DNA from: Gaetbulibacter sp. S0825
GTDB lineage: Bacteria; Bacteroidota; Bacteroidia; Flavobacteriales; Flavobacteriaceae
Assembly: GCF_011777505.1 (NCBI RefSeq)
Contig: NZ_JAATJT010000001.1
Coordinates: 62,001 to 126,000 of the forward strand
Reading direction: 5' to 3'
DNA length: 64,000 bases
Within the stretch, counting starts at the first letter, position 1. Each line of letters begins with the position of its first letter. This document shows, piece by piece, positions 32,963 to 42,881 of the stretch. The notes under the pieces were generated by a model. It did not search any database and was not told the DNA's origin. It saw nothing but the letters and a program-made list of their open reading frames with translations. The position numbers and the translations under genes were made by a program.

Positions 32963-34969
32963 TTATTTTTTAATAAACGGTAAGGATAATGAAGCCTTTT
33001 CTTTTATTACCTTAATAAAATACATGCCATTACTTAAACTAGAGGCATCCACTTTTAACTGTGAGCTATTATTTATTTGCTTTTCTTTTACTAATTGACC
33101 CAACATATTATATATTTTATAACCATCAGGTAAATCATTCCTATTAGCTAATTTTATGTTTAAAATTCTATTTGTTGGGTTTGGATAAATACTAATTCTG
33201 TTATCAACAAAATACTCATTACCCCTAAGGGTTACCATAGTAGAAACTTTAGTTGTTTCGGAAACTCCATAATTTCCACCAGAGGTAATTATTGTGTTAT
33301 CATCTGTTTTCAATTCATAAGATCCTATTCCAAAATCACAACAAATTCCATCACCAGGCACATCAAAAATAGTAAATGTGTAACACTCATTAGCTACAAC
33401 GTTAAATGTTTCATTTATTACATCAGTATTCCCATCAGTATAAGGTCCTCCATTATTAAGTAGGTTATTTCCAGAGTCTCTGAATTCCCATGTTATCTCA
33501 CTACCAAAACTATCTGGAGTCAAAGTTAAATGTACTTGTGCTGTTGATGCGTATGACGGGTTTAAATTAAATGAAGCATTGGTGTCATCATTACAGCTTC
33601 GCGAATCTGAGTTTCCGTTAGGACTAGACACTGAGGCATTAAAACTATGATTCCCTGGAGTTGAAACTATTGTAGGTAAATTAAACACTTCAAATTCTCC
33701 ATAATTTAAAGATCCTGACCAGTTATAATTGGAAGAAATTCCACCATCTTCATCATAAGTAATAACTGCAGATGTTAGTGTATTAGTACCCCAGTTAGTA
33801 ATTCTTACAGAAGGTGTTACGTTAAAGCCACAATTTTCGATTGCAATACCTTCTATTTGCACACTACTATCATCATTTACTGAAGCTAATGGTGTACATA
33901 CATTAGAGCTTAGAGTTGTGGGTCTTCTTGAAGCAATAGTAATAGCAGCAACCATTCTTGCTTTTTGATCATTTGTAAATACATTCATGCAAGAATCTTG
34001 ACTATAATCCATATAATTCTCAACCATATCAGGAAACCCTGGTGGTGTAGGACAAGAATCATTTCCAGTATTGCATATATTGCTATTAGATGTAGAACTT
34101 GCTACTGCTGGAGTGTCATCACAATAATCACCATTACCTGTGCATCCGTCCTTAAAAGTATGCCATAAACCTAAGTAATGTCCAACTTCGTGCGTTGCAG
34201 TTCTTCCTAAATTAAAAACTTCAAAACCAGGTAGAAGTGGAAGAGTAACATTTGGATCATCTTCTGTACCGAAATATTGATATCCAATCACAACTCCATC
34301 GGTATTTGCAGCACCGTTATTTAGACTTTCCATAGTATCAGGAAATTGTGCATAACCTAAGTTACCACTGTTAGAAAACTTAACAGTCCAAATATTCATA
34401 TACTTTGAAGGATCCCAAATCGTTGCTGGCTTTAATACAATATCTGTATTGCCTCCAGGTCCAGACCAAGAAGTGCTTGTTGCTGACATATTTATTCTAT
34501 TAATCCCATTGGTAACACAGCCATCTGGTGTTTGTTGTGCTAAACAAAATTCCACCTCAACATCTGCTCCATCTGGATGCGTATTAAAACCTCTTGTCCC
34601 AGACAGTTTTCTAAAATCTTCATTCAAAACTTGTATTTGGGATAAAACTTGAGCGTCCGAAATATTTGTACCAACACCAATAGCCTCTCCATTATGAATT
34701 ACATGTACAACTACTGGAATTGTATATACAACCCTTCTATTTACAGCTCCATTAATACTGCTCCTTTTTAATTTATTTAATTGAATTTGTTTGCTAAGCT
34801 TTTTTTCAAATGCTTGACTACCCATCATATTTGGGTTATCTTTTAACAACAATTTATTATACTCGTCTGTAGCACAACGCTCTGGTTCTATTTGTTGAGC
34901 AAATGTTGCCATGCATGACAATAAAACACTCAAAAACAAAATATTAAGTGTAGTGTTCTTGAAATCCAT
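32963..34969 (-). CDS. Secreted M43 zinc metalloprotease with T9SS sorting domain
   Basis: A 668-residue pappalysin/cytophagalysin-type protease. A signal peptide (1-25, ending TFAQ) and propeptide-like region precede the catalytic domain. Zinc ligands are in HEVGHYLGLWH (260-270) and the Met-turn in ENYMDYSQDSCMN. Then come a CARDB-like adhesion module (about 370-460), a beta-sandwich with FDVPGDGICCDFG, and a C-terminal Por-type sorting domain (about 595-668: SIYPNPTNRILNI, YNMLGQLV, LSNGMYFIKV). It should be exported by the type IX system. Monocistronic. Confidence 0.93.
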   Translation of the reverse strand: MDFKNTTLNILFLSVLLSCMATFAQQIEPERCATDEYNKLLLKDNPNMMGSQAFEKKLSKQIQLNKLKRSSINGAVNRRVVYTIPVVVHVIHNGEAIGVGTNISDAQVLSQIQVLNEDFRKLSGTRGFNTHPDGADVEVEFCLAQQTPDGCVTNGINRINMSATSTSWSGPGGNTDIVLKPATIWDPSKYMNIWTVKFSNSGNLGYAQFPDTMESLNNGAANTDGVVIGYQYFGTEDDPNVTLPLLPGFEVFNLGRTATHEVGHYLGLWHTFKDGCTGNGDYCDDTPAVASSTSNSNICNTGNDSCPTPPGFPDMVENYMDYSQDSCMNVFTNDQKARMVAAITIASRRPTTLSSNVCTPLASVNDDSSVQIEGIAIENCGFNVTPSVRITNWGTNTLTSAVITYDEDGGISSNYNWSGSLNYGEFEVFNLPTIVSTPGNHSFNASVSSPNGNSDSRSCNDDTNASFNLNPSYASTAQVHLTLTPDSFGSEITWEFRDSGNNLLNNGGPYTDGNTDVINETFNVVANECYTFTIFDVPGDGICCDFGIGSYELKTDDNTIITSGGNYGVSETTKVSTMVTLRGNEYFVDNRISIYPNPTNRILNIKLANRNDLPDGYKIYNMLGQLVKEKQINNSSQLKVDASSLSNGMYFIKVIKEKASLSLPFIKK

Positions 34970-35017
34970 AATCTTTAGGTTAAACTATTTAAAGCAGTTG
35001 TAAAGTTACTATTTTTT

Positions 35018-35650
35018 TTATTTACCGTTAAAACCGTTCATCGTGTTATTCATTCCAGATAACCCAAAAGACTTGATTACCTCGACACTTTTGTTCAATC
35101 TCTCTTCAAGTTTTTCATTTTCTTCAGCTGTCCACTCGCCTAAAACATAATCTACTTGACGACCTTTGCCGAAGTCATCACTAATACCAAACCTAAACCT
35201 GTTGTACTTGGTTGTATTCAATTTTTCTTGTATATCTTTAAGTCCATTATGCCCTCCATCGCTTCCTTTTGTTTTTAATCTTAATGTCCCAAAAGGAAGG
35301 TTTAAATCGTCTGTAATAATTAATAAATTCTCTAAAGGGATTTTTTCTTTTTCTAGCCAATATTTAACCGCTTTACCACTTAAATTCATGTAAGTATTGG
35401 GTTTTAAAAAGATAAAAGATCTCCCTTTTAGCTTATAATTTGCCCTATCCGCTAGTTTTACTGTTTCAAAAACCAAAGTCTCTTTAGACGCAAAAAAATC
35501 AAGGATTTTAAACCCAATATTGTGTCGTGTGTTCTGGTATTTTTCACCAATATTTCCTAGACCAACTATTAAATATTTTTTCATTATTGTTTCATCTTCT
35601 TTAAAAGATTGCTTCTTTTGTCCAAAAATCCAATTAAAAAAATTGCACAT
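35018..35650 (-). CDS. pth: Peptidyl-tRNA hydrolase
   Basis: Pth recycles peptidyl-tRNA. The conserved core starts at MKKYLIVGLGNIGEKYQNTR, with the catalytic His in NTRHNIGF, FLKPNTYMNLSGKAV, and ITDDLNLPFGTLRLKTKGSD. The core alone (from 35584) has normal length. A preceding in-frame stretch MCNFFNWIFGQKKQSFKEDE from 35650 is kept because flavobacterial homologues often carry a short basic, aromatic extension. The true start could be 35584. It has its own promoter region, downstream of the rplY terminator. Confidence 0.93.
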   Translation of the reverse strand: MCNFFNWIFGQKKQSFKEDETIMKKYLIVGLGNIGEKYQNTRHNIGFKILDFFASKETLVFETVKLADRANYKLKGRSFIFLKPNTYMNLSGKAVKYWLEKEKIPLENLLIITDDLNLPFGTLRLKTKGSDGGHNGLKDIQEKLNTTKYNRFRFGISDDFGKGRQVDYVLGEWTAEENEKLEERLNKSVEVIKSFGLSGMNNTMNGFNGK

Positions 35651-35679
35651 ATAGCTTAAGTATATAGTGTAAAAATAAA

Positions 35680-35711
35680 AAAGCATCCTGAATTAACAGA
35701 ATGCTTTTGAT
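35680..35711 (-). terminator. Terminator after rplY
   Basis: Imperfect stem AAAAGCATCCTG and CAGAATGCTTTT around a six-base loop, 22 bases after the rplY stop on the minus strand, followed by a T-rich tract. It separates rplY from pth. Confidence 0.7.
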
Positions 35712-35732
35712 TTTATTAAAAAAGAATGATTC

Positions 35733-36389
35733 TTATTCTTGAGTAGCTTCTGCTGCTGGAGTTTCAGCTCCTTCAGCTGCTCCTTCAGCTGCTCCTTCAG
35801 CACCTTCTTCCAATTCTTCTTCATCTTCATCATCAACAATTGCAGTTCTAGCTGTCTTAATTTGACAAACTACGGTATTGTCTGTATGTAAGAATCTGTA
35901 TTTCTCTTGATCCAAATCACGAACGTAGAATTTACTACCAATTTTCATAGGCGTAATATCTATTTCTATAAAATCTGGCAAGTTAGTTGGAAGTGCTTTA
36001 ACACGAAGTTTTCTGTTATTTCTTCTTAATACACCACCATTTTTAACACCTCTTGAGTTACCTACTAAACGAATAGGAATATCCATCGCTATTTCTTTAT
36101 CTTGAAATAATTGATAGAAATCCACATGTAAAATTCTGTCTGTAACTGGGTGAAATTGTATGTCTTGAAGCACTGCATCCATAGTGTCTCCATTATCTAA
36201 GGCAATCACAACTGTATGCGCATTAGGCGTGTATACTAGTTTAGAGAATGCCAATTCAGGTGCTGAGAAATGTACTGGCTTGTCTCCTCCGTATAATACG
36301 CAAGGAACCTCTCCAGCATTACGTAAGGCTTTTGTTGCTTTTTTGCCTACGCTTTCTCTTTTCGATCCATTGATTGTAATTGATTTCAT
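35733..36389 (-). CDS. rplY: 50S ribosomal protein L25 (Ctc type)
   Basis: A 218-residue L25 of the long, general-stress/Ctc type. The N-terminal 5S rRNA-binding domain (about 1-95) and C-terminal TL5-like domain (about 96-185) end in an acidic, Ala/Glu/Gly-rich tail with repeated [12 protein letters not shown]. The tail is low-complexity and may vary between strains. It follows prs with 25 bases between, the usual order in this group, so both share the prs promoter. Confidence 0.95.
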   Translation of the reverse strand: MKSITINGSKRESVGKKATKALRNAGEVPCVLYGGDKPVHFSAPELAFSKLVYTPNAHTVVIALDNGDTMDAVLQDIQFHPVTDRILHVDFYQLFQDKEIAMDIPIRLVGNSRGVKNGGVLRRNNRKLRVKALPTNLPDFIEIDITPMKIGSKFYVRDLDQEKYRFLHTDNTVVCQIKTARTAIVDDEDEEELEEGAEGAAEGAAEGAETPAAEATQE

Positions 36390-36414
36390 TTTGAAATTTT
36401 TATTAATTAATTGT

Positions 36415-37356
36415 TTACATTATAAATTTTGAACTGATTGATTTGTTATGATGCACTTTATGCATTACATCAGCAAATAAATCGGCACAACTTAGTACTC
36501 TTATTTTTTTACTTTCTTGTGATAACGGAATAGAATCGGTTACGATTAATTCTTCTAATTTAGAATTTTCTATACGTTCATAAGCATTTCCTGATAATAT
36601 TGGGTGCGTACATATAGCTCTAACACTTAGCGCTCCTCTTTCCATCATCAAGTCGGCTGCTTTAGTAAGTGTTCCTGCCGTATCAACCATATCATCTGCA
36701 AGCACAACGTTTTTACCTTCTACATTACCAATCAACTCCATATGTGAGATTACATTGGCTTTGGCGCGTTGTTTATAACAAATCACCACTTCACTCTCTA
36801 AAGCTTTAGAATATGCATAAGCTCTTTTAGAACCTCCCATATCTGGTGAAGCTATAGTTAAATTATCAAGGTTCAAGCTTCTTAAATATGGCAAAAAGAT
36901 TGTTGATGCAAATAAGTGATCAACTGGTCTTTCAAAAAATCCTTGAATTTGGTCAGCATGTAAATCCATTGTGATAATCCTAGTTGCTCCTGCTGTTTCC
37001 AACATTTTAGCTACTAATTTAGCTGCTATTGGCACTCTTGGCTTATCTTTTCTATCTTGTCTCGCCCATCCAAAGTATGGCATCACAGCTGTTATATGTC
37101 TTGCTGAAGCACGCTTAGCGGCATCTAACATTAGCAACATTTCCATTAAATTTTGAGGACCAGGATTTGTTGAACCAATAATAAATATTCTAGCACCTCT
37201 TACTGATTCTTCAAAGGAAGGTTGAAACTCTCCATCGCTATAAGTAGATGTAATAACGTTACCTAAATCCTCTCCGTAAGCTTTAGCAATTTTTTCTGCT
37301 AACTCAGTACTTTGGGTACAGGCAAATATTTTAGCTTGTGTTTTTATTTTTGTCAT
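36415..37356 (-). CDS. prs: Ribose-phosphate pyrophosphokinase
   Basis: A 313-residue PRPP synthetase, the entry point to purine, pyrimidine, His and NAD synthesis. Motifs are [16 protein letters not shown], the ATP-binding [13 protein letters not shown], the metal-binding [13 protein letters not shown] and the PRPP loop [13 protein letters not shown]. Length is standard. It is transcribed with rplY from a full Bacteroidota promoter at 37409-37437. Confidence 0.97.
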   Translation of the reverse strand: MTKIKTQAKIFACTQSTELAEKIAKAYGEDLGNVITSTYSDGEFQPSFEESVRGARIFIIGSTNPGPQNLMEMLLMLDAAKRASARHITAVMPYFGWARQDRKDKPRVPIAAKLVAKMLETAGATRIITMDLHADQIQGFFERPVDHLFASTIFLPYLRSLNLDNLTIASPDMGGSKRAYAYSKALESEVVICYKQRAKANVISHMELIGNVEGKNVVLADDMVDTAGTLTKAADLMMERGALSVRAICTHPILSGNAYERIENSKLEELIVTDSIPLSQESKKIRVLSCADLFADVMHKVHHNKSISSKFIM

Positions 37357-37408
37357 AACTAACTTCTTGTTAATGAGTCAAAAAAGTCTACTTATTTTTA
37401 ATGAGGTG

Positions 37409-37437
37409 CAAATTTAGGGATTTATTTGAATTCCAAA
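37409..37437 (-). promoter_or_regulatory. prs-rplY promoter
   Basis: On the minus strand TTTG (plus 37434-37437), 17 bases, then TAAATTTG (plus 37409-37416). This is the best full match to the Bacteroidota -33/-7 promoter in the window. Predicted start near 37405, about 50 bases before the prs ATG. Confidence 0.65.
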
Positions 37438-37482
37438 AGGATAAAAGCTACTATTTTAATAGTAAGGAGTTAAATTATTTTT

Positions 37483-37490
37483 TATTTTTG
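37483..37490 (+). promoter_or_regulatory. -7 box of tRNA-Leu
   Basis: TATTTTTG matches TAnnTTTG, 12 bases before the first base of the mature tRNA. No -33 TTTG is clear. Confidence 0.4.
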
Positions 37491-37501
37491 CAATCCGTTT
37501 T

Positions 37502-37583
37502 GCTCAAGTGGCGGAATTGGTAGACGCGCTGGATTCAAAATCCAGTTTCTTCGGAAGTGTGGGTTCGATTCCCACCTTGAGTA
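37502..37583 (+). tRNA. tRNA-Leu (CAA)
   Basis: A class II tRNA. The acceptor arm GCTCAAG pairs with CTTGAGT (one G-U), and the D-arm is TGGCGGAATTGGTAGACGCG. The anticodon stem CTGGA/TCCAG encloses loop TTCAAAA, so the anticodon is CAA. A variable arm follows (TTTCTTCGGAAG region), then T-loop GGTTCGATTCC and discriminator A. The 3' CCA is not fully encoded (CC then TA). A terminator hairpin follows directly. Confidence 0.95.
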
Positions 37584-37590
37584 CCTAATG

Positions 37591-37624
37591 GGGCAAATCA
37601 ATATTAATTGGTTTGCCCTTTTTA
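37591..37624 (+). terminator. Terminator after tRNA-Leu
   Basis: Long stem GGGCAAATCAAT and ATTGGTTTGCCC (one G-U pair) with loop ATTA, followed by TTTTTAT. It ends 8 bases after the tRNA, so the tRNA is a single-gene unit. Confidence 0.85.
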
Positions 37625-37642
37625 TCTTAAAGAAGGAGCATT

Positions 37643-39388
37643 TCACAGCTTAGGTACTAACCATAAATACCCCAAATTCAAAACAAAAATTATAAAAAAC
37701 CACAAAGGATTAATTGGCTTGCTAGTAGAATTGTTTGTATCTACATATGGTTTATTAGTTCCAAAATATCTTTTATTAGATTTAATTGTATTATTAGCCT
37801 TTAAAGTTTGCCAATGTGAGTTATTGATAGTATAAAATTTAAAGATCTTTGTTGTGTCTTGGTTGTTTTGTAGAATGTTCCATCCAGTGCTTTTTGGATA
37901 CGTAACTCCTTTCCATAAATCTTTTATATCGATATCTCTTTTAATAGGAATTTGATAGTTTTTTGTAGTTACTATTGGATTTTCAATAGTTGCCCTCAAT
38001 TCAAAGCTAAACGGTTCGTTCACATAGGCTATTTTTAAGTTAGAATTCCACTCAATAATTGGTGTTTCTTTTTTACCAATACTTTCAATTGTTATAGCCC
38101 AAAGTTGTTTGTAAATTTCAGTCTTTCCCTTTAGTTGTAACTCAAAAGTGTTTTTAAGTACACTAGTGCCTATTCTACCTATACCAACACGTTTGTATCC
38201 TGATATAATATTAGAATTATCATTTAAAACTGATTCAACAGAGATGTCATTTTTAAAAACAAAAGGAAATTTAGAAATCGTATTTTTTGGGCTGATTTCT
38301 AAGGAGGTTGTATTTTTAGTATTAGAAATAAAATTAAATGAATACCACCGACTACGAGAGTTAAAAAGATTAGATTCTGGTTGGATAAATACACCTAAAC
38401 CATCTGCCTTTATTGAAGTTTCAAATGCATTTTTTGCGTTGTTAGACAACCCAGTTAATGATAAAAGATCAATTATTACTATGTCGAAAGTTTTTAATTC
38501 CTCTTGAGTAAATCTAATGGTTGGTTTGTTTTCCATATTAAAATACTCGTACTTATACCTATCTTTTGTTAGTCTGCTTCTAACAAGTACCTTATGACCA
38601 GCTTCAGCCAAATAGTTTTTTAAATATTTAGTTTCAAAAGATGGTGAAGCATTAACAATTAAAAAATGTAATGGTTGTTTCTCTTTTATAGTTAATGGTA
38701 AAGGGTCTTTTTTAATAATATTATCAACTGAGTCTTTTTCAACCAGCTGATAAACAAACGCTCCTTTTACTTTTAAATTAGTAGACAATTGAAATTCTTG
38801 AGAATCATCATTGTTAAGGATAATGGAATCCAAAGCTTTACCAGCTGGATCCTCTAAAAGTAATTTATGTCCTTTTATTGGTCGCACATATTTACCACTA
38901 AATAAAGCTTTATTTCCAACAGTATTCTGAGTATTATATGCAAAATGACTAATCCCTTTAGGAGCATCTCCACCAATATAAATTGTGTTTATTGCATCAA
39001 GCTGCCATAAATCATAAGGCTGTAAACCATCACCTAATATAAATAAAGTTTCAGGATGTTTATAACTAGGAAATAAAGCTTGATTTTCTTTATAACTGTA
39101 AACTGTTAATTTTTTATATACTTTTTTTAAGCTATCAAGTTGCACATTATTATAACCATTTGTAATGATTGCTAATTTAAAAGATGTACTTGAATTTTTA
39201 ACAGAAGGTTTTAAAGCTATTAAAGCCAAAGACAATAAGGCGATTAATGATATGGTGCAATTAACATAAAAACTTTTTTTTCTAAGTTTTGTTCTTTCTT
39301 TCCAGATAAAAACAAGCCAAATACATAACGTAGTTATTACTGTTTGCCATAACCATTGATGATTAATGAAAAAAATCTTATCTATCAT
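37643..39388 (-). CDS. Membrane protein of the MoxR/BatA cluster
   Basis: A 581-residue protein with two N-terminal membrane helices (about 12-27, 42-62), a large middle part and a C-terminal helix (about 560-577). The middle contains a stretch resembling a class I glutamine amidotransferase-like fold (LHFLIVNASPSFETKYLK, FDIVIIDLLSLTGLS), as found in BatA-associated proteins; no catalytic Cys-His is obvious. It is the last gene of the moxR-DUF58-batA-DUF4175 run and overlaps the upstream gene by 11 bases. The role is unknown. Confidence 0.7.
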   Translation of the reverse strand: MIDKIFFINHQWLWQTVITTLCIWLVFIWKERTKLRKKSFYVNCTISLIALLSLALIALKPSVKNSSTSFKLAIITNGYNNVQLDSLKKVYKKLTVYSYKENQALFPSYKHPETLFILGDGLQPYDLWQLDAINTIYIGGDAPKGISHFAYNTQNTVGNKALFSGKYVRPIKGHKLLLEDPAGKALDSIILNNDDSQEFQLSTNLKVKGAFVYQLVEKDSVDNIIKKDPLPLTIKEKQPLHFLIVNASPSFETKYLKNYLAEAGHKVLVRSRLTKDRYKYEYFNMENKPTIRFTQEELKTFDIVIIDLLSLTGLSNNAKNAFETSIKADGLGVFIQPESNLFNSRSRWYSFNFISNTKNTTSLEISPKNTISKFPFVFKNDISVESVLNDNSNIISGYKRVGIGRIGTSVLKNTFELQLKGKTEIYKQLWAITIESIGKKETPIIEWNSNLKIAYVNEPFSFELRATIENPIVTTKNYQIPIKRDIDIKDLWKGVTYPKSTGWNILQNNQDTTKIFKFYTINNSHWQTLKANNTIKSNKRYFGTNKPYVDTNNSTSKPINPLWFFIIFVLNLGYLWLVPKL

Positions 39389-41597
39389 GAATATCTAACT
39401 CTTTAAGTAGTAATTGATTAATTTCGTTAACAGGCGATGTTGTTTTTGATGGGTTATTATTTGGTCTTGGAATTGCCATAAGTAAACCTTTTTGTACTTC
39501 AACAAACGTTTCTTTATTTCTTTGTGAGCCATCAATAATCCAACGTAGTTGTTGTAAAGTGGTTAAGTATTTACTAGGAAATTCTACAGCTAATGCAGAT
39601 AATTCATTTCCTGCTTTTTCAAAAACTTTGATAGATTCTTCAGTAAATAACGTATTATTTGTTTTAAAATCTTCTAACTCTAAAATAGCTAGTCGCATAA
39701 ACGGAAATAATTCTTCTTGAGTTATGGTTTCATTTTTTCTAAAACTCTTTACCTCTTCTAATTTTCCTGTTAAGCGTTTGTCTTCTTTAATTGGGGGTGG
39801 ATCAAACCCAATACGATGTACATAAATTCTAGCCGAATTTTTTATCTCCTGAATGTATTTTAGTGCTTTATATTGATATTGCAACGATTTTTCAGGTTCA
39901 TACAAGCGCAAATACAATTCTGCATCCCACATTTCATTTAGTGCTTTTTTAAGTTTTATTCTTAAAGATTCTTCAAATAAAGTGGCTTTTTCTGGGTCAT
40001 CATGATTATGCATATATTCTTCAAGTGGATTATCAGCTTCTTTCTTAGCAGTTTTGTCTTCCACTAGATTATGTTCGTTTTCACTATCATGATCGTGCTT
40101 GTAACCAGCAAGAGGATCATTTGGGTCATACTCAATTTCATGTTGTGCAAATTCGGCATTTTCTTGATTTGCTATGGCCATTTCTGATTCTTCTCCCATA
40201 AATGCACCATACTTTAATCGTAAGGATTTTTGATCAAACCCTAACTCGTTACTCGTGAAATTAAAATCTTCTTTAGTAAGCGTTTTTTTATTTTCAATAA
40301 GCCTTTCGGTATCTATAATGAGCTGCCTCTGGCTTCTAAAATAATCTGGCATTCTATCAACTCCCAAAGTGCCTTCTACGCCAAATTCATACGAAGTTGT
40401 ATCTCTAATAACTGCGAAATAGGTTTCGCTTCTTGCTGTATTTGACTTTGGTGTTTTAAAATCTTTTGCTTCTATATAAAAATAAAGCTCATCTCCAGGC
40501 TCCATGTTCATGTTATCTAAATTGATTTTTTTAGATAACGTCGTATCTTTAGCTCCCTTTTTTAAAGAATTGTCAAAATTTAGTTTTTCTTCCCGAAACT
40601 TAACCGATTCGCCTGAACCCTTGCTAACGGTGGCAATAATATATGCGTCTGCCACACCAAAATCATCAACAATAGTTGTTTTAAACTCAACTATTTTATT
40701 TTCATCATAATTAAATGAGGTGAATTGATTTAAACCTTGTAATTTAATTGTTGGAGCAGCATCCTTAAATACCTCAATGGCATAGAGGTCTGATGAATAC
40801 GAATTTCCTTGTAAATCTTCAAATTTAAAATTGTAGAAACCTGAATTTGATAAGGTTGTATTCCAAATGTATGAAGCCTTATTTAAACGCATTTGATATT
40901 CATTATCCATGTTTTGCATCACTACATTGTCAATTTGACTATCAAACTGTATTTCCCAATTTAATTGTGAGCTTTCAAGAGCTTTAATGTCCATTTTTGA
41001 GGCTCTCTGTACAGGAATATTAGTGTATTGCGGATAACGTATGGTTACCCATTGTTCTACAAGTTTTGGAGCTTCACCTAGGTTACTTATTGAATCATTA
41101 GCCTTGAAAATAATTGAATCGCCGTTTGTTTCAGGTTTGGGTGAACTATTAAAATAATCAACAATACTAAATTGATTCAAAACAAAACCTAATCCAATAA
41201 GTAAGAGAGTAAAAATACTTGCACGCTTTAAATGATGTGGTGGTTTTATTTCTTTTACTGCTTCTTTTACCTTTTTAGAAATTTTTAATTGCTGAAGCTT
41301 AGCTAAGCTAGAATGCCCATTCCATGGTAGTAATAGTAATCCAGTACTATATTCTAACGAATCTATTTGATTGTCTAAAAAGCTACTTGAAGATTTTATA
41401 TTGGGTTTCCATGGCTTTACAACAAATGAAGCTATCCCTCCAATTAAGACAAACGCAATAAATGATAATATAAAGCTATGACTTAAAAAGCACACACATA
41501 TTGAAGCTCCTAAAGAATATAAAAATACCTCTAACCCTAGTGTTAATCGCCATTGCTTCGTAAATTTAATTAATATATCTTTACCTTTGGTACTCAT
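39378..41597 (-). CDS. DUF4175-like membrane protein
   Basis: A 739-residue protein. Two or three N-terminal membrane segments (about 20-60 and 125-145) precede a periplasmic part with beta-rich domains (about 150-400) and a charged, helical C-terminal half (about 420-739) with a repeated motif around YDPNDPLAGYKHDHDSENEH and PLEEYMHNHDDPE, rich in His and Asp. Recognised by context and layout as the DUF4175-type partner of MoxR/BatA clusters. It overlaps its neighbours by 4 and 11 bases. The His/Asp-rich stretches could bind metal. Confidence 0.65.
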   Translation of the reverse strand: MSTKGKDILIKFTKQWRLTLGLEVFLYSLGASICVCFLSHSFILSFIAFVLIGGIASFVVKPWKPNIKSSSSFLDNQIDSLEYSTGLLLLPWNGHSSLAKLQQLKISKKVKEAVKEIKPPHHLKRASIFTLLLIGLGFVLNQFSIVDYFNSSPKPETNGDSIIFKANDSISNLGEAPKLVEQWVTIRYPQYTNIPVQRASKMDIKALESSQLNWEIQFDSQIDNVVMQNMDNEYQMRLNKASYIWNTTLSNSGFYNFKFEDLQGNSYSSDLYAIEVFKDAAPTIKLQGLNQFTSFNYDENKIVEFKTTIVDDFGVADAYIIATVSKGSGESVKFREEKLNFDNSLKKGAKDTTLSKKINLDNMNMEPGDELYFYIEAKDFKTPKSNTARSETYFAVIRDTTSYEFGVEGTLGVDRMPDYFRSQRQLIIDTERLIENKKTLTKEDFNFTSNELGFDQKSLRLKYGAFMGEESEMAIANQENAEFAQHEIEYDPNDPLAGYKHDHDSENEHNLVEDKTAKKEADNPLEEYMHNHDDPEKATLFEESLRIKLKKALNEMWDAELYLRLYEPEKSLQYQYKALKYIQEIKNSARIYVHRIGFDPPPIKEDKRLTGKLEEVKSFRKNETITQEELFPFMRLAILELEDFKTNNTLFTEESIKVFEKAGNELSALAVEFPSKYLTTLQQLRWIIDGSQRNKETFVEVQKGLLMAIPRPNNNPSKTTSPVNEINQLLLKELDIHDR

Positions 41598-42880
41598 TGT
41601 TTTCTAAAGTTTGCTACAATCCTTTCTATTACAAGTAAACTTGCTAAAAGCAACCACAACCATTTTGAAATATCTAAAACACTTGCATAACTTTTTTTAG
41701 TTTCAATATCTTTGAAAATGGGGTGAATTTCTTCTTTGGCAACAATTCTTTTGTCATTTTTAAGTATAGAGTCCTTTAAGTTTGAATGTAAATCTAAAGT
41801 ACTAATTAACTGCTCAGGTAAATGTTTATTAACTATAGATTCTGAATCTAAAGTTTTGGTTAAATAAAACAAGTTTTTGGTATCACTTTCCTCAATTAAA
41901 GACGATGCAAATGTATCAGGTTTATAAACTAATATTACTTCAGGAGCTTCTATAGGTTGCTGCTCACTCAACCACACCACATAATTATAATTAGACATGG
42001 CAATAGATGTGATGTCCTCTTTTATAATTGTTTCGATTGGCACATTTATGTATTTCGATATCGCCTTAAAAGAAGCATCAATATACATGGTTTCCTTATC
42101 AAAATCCTCGTCATTATAGATTAGAACATTAAGAGGTTTTATCGTTTCAGTAGGCAACCACAAGTCGTTAATTTTAACACTGTCTTTGGCTGCACTAAAT
42201 TCAGCATTGTTACTACCTAATGGCAGTATTTCTTTTTTAAAAGAAAGACTTTCAGAGTTGCTTATAATTGAAAGTAACTCAACGCTCTCATTCTTTTTTG
42301 TTGCTTTGATAATGTTTTCTGTTGTTGCTCCATTATCAATAATAATCCAATCAACATTTGTGTTAATAATAGGGCGTTTCCCTTTTAAACCTTTTAATAA
42401 TCCGTTGGTGAATACAATAATGCTATCAGAATGCAAATCATCTATTTCTTGAGTTAATTGCCAATAATTTGGTGTTGTTATACCCTCATTAGGTATGTTG
42501 CTAAGATTTAATTCTGGAAAGCCCCTTTGAAGCAGTTTAATTGAGGAATTAGCGGTAATGGTATCTAATATATTAGTAATTGACTTATTATTAAGTAAGG
42601 AAGGCTCTACTAAGTAAGTGAGTTTAGTGTTCTCAAAATCTTTTTTTATTTGTGGCTGAGCTATAATTAAAACAACTAGTGCAATTAATAGCATTCTAAT
42701 TAGTAACAATATTAGTTCATTTAATTTGATACTACTGTTTTGTTTTGAATCGGCTTCACTAAGCAGTTGTATACTACCAATTTTAATAGTTTTACCTTCT
42801 TTTTTACTCCATAAGTGAATGACAATCGGAATTAAAAGTCCGAGTAAAGCCCAAAGATATGTAGGATTCAAAAAAAACAT
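41594..42880 (-). CDS. BatA-domain membrane protein
   Basis: A 428-residue protein starting with the BatA N-terminal signature FLNPTYLWALLGLLIPIVIH and a second membrane helix near 55-75, ending with another near 405-422. The part between lacks a clear von Willebrand MIDAS motif, unlike true BatA. It sits between DUF58 and DUF4175-like genes, with overlap of 4 bases downstream. Bat clusters are linked to stress tolerance in Bacteroidota, but the mechanism is not known. Confidence 0.75.
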   Translation of the reverse strand: MFFLNPTYLWALLGLLIPIVIHLWSKKEGKTIKIGSIQLLSEADSKQNSSIKLNELILLLIRMLLIALVVLIIAQPQIKKDFENTKLTYLVEPSLLNNKSITNILDTITANSSIKLLQRGFPELNLSNIPNEGITTPNYWQLTQEIDDLHSDSIIVFTNGLLKGLKGKRPIINTNVDWIIIDNGATTENIIKATKKNESVELLSIISNSESLSFKKEILPLGSNNAEFSAAKDSVKINDLWLPTETIKPLNVLIYNDEDFDKETMYIDASFKAISKYINVPIETIIKEDITSIAMSNYNYVVWLSEQQPIEAPEVILVYKPDTFASSLIEESDTKNLFYLTKTLDSESIVNKHLPEQLISTLDLHSNLKDSILKNDKRIVAKEEIHPIFKDIETKKSYASVLDISKWLWLLLASLLVIERIVANFRKQ

Positions 42881-42881
42881 T

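Noticed and set aside
35584-35686. Longest pth start at 35686
   Set aside because: The first twelve residues are AT-driven hydrophobic filler right at the rplY terminator; a start at 35650 or 35584 is more likely.
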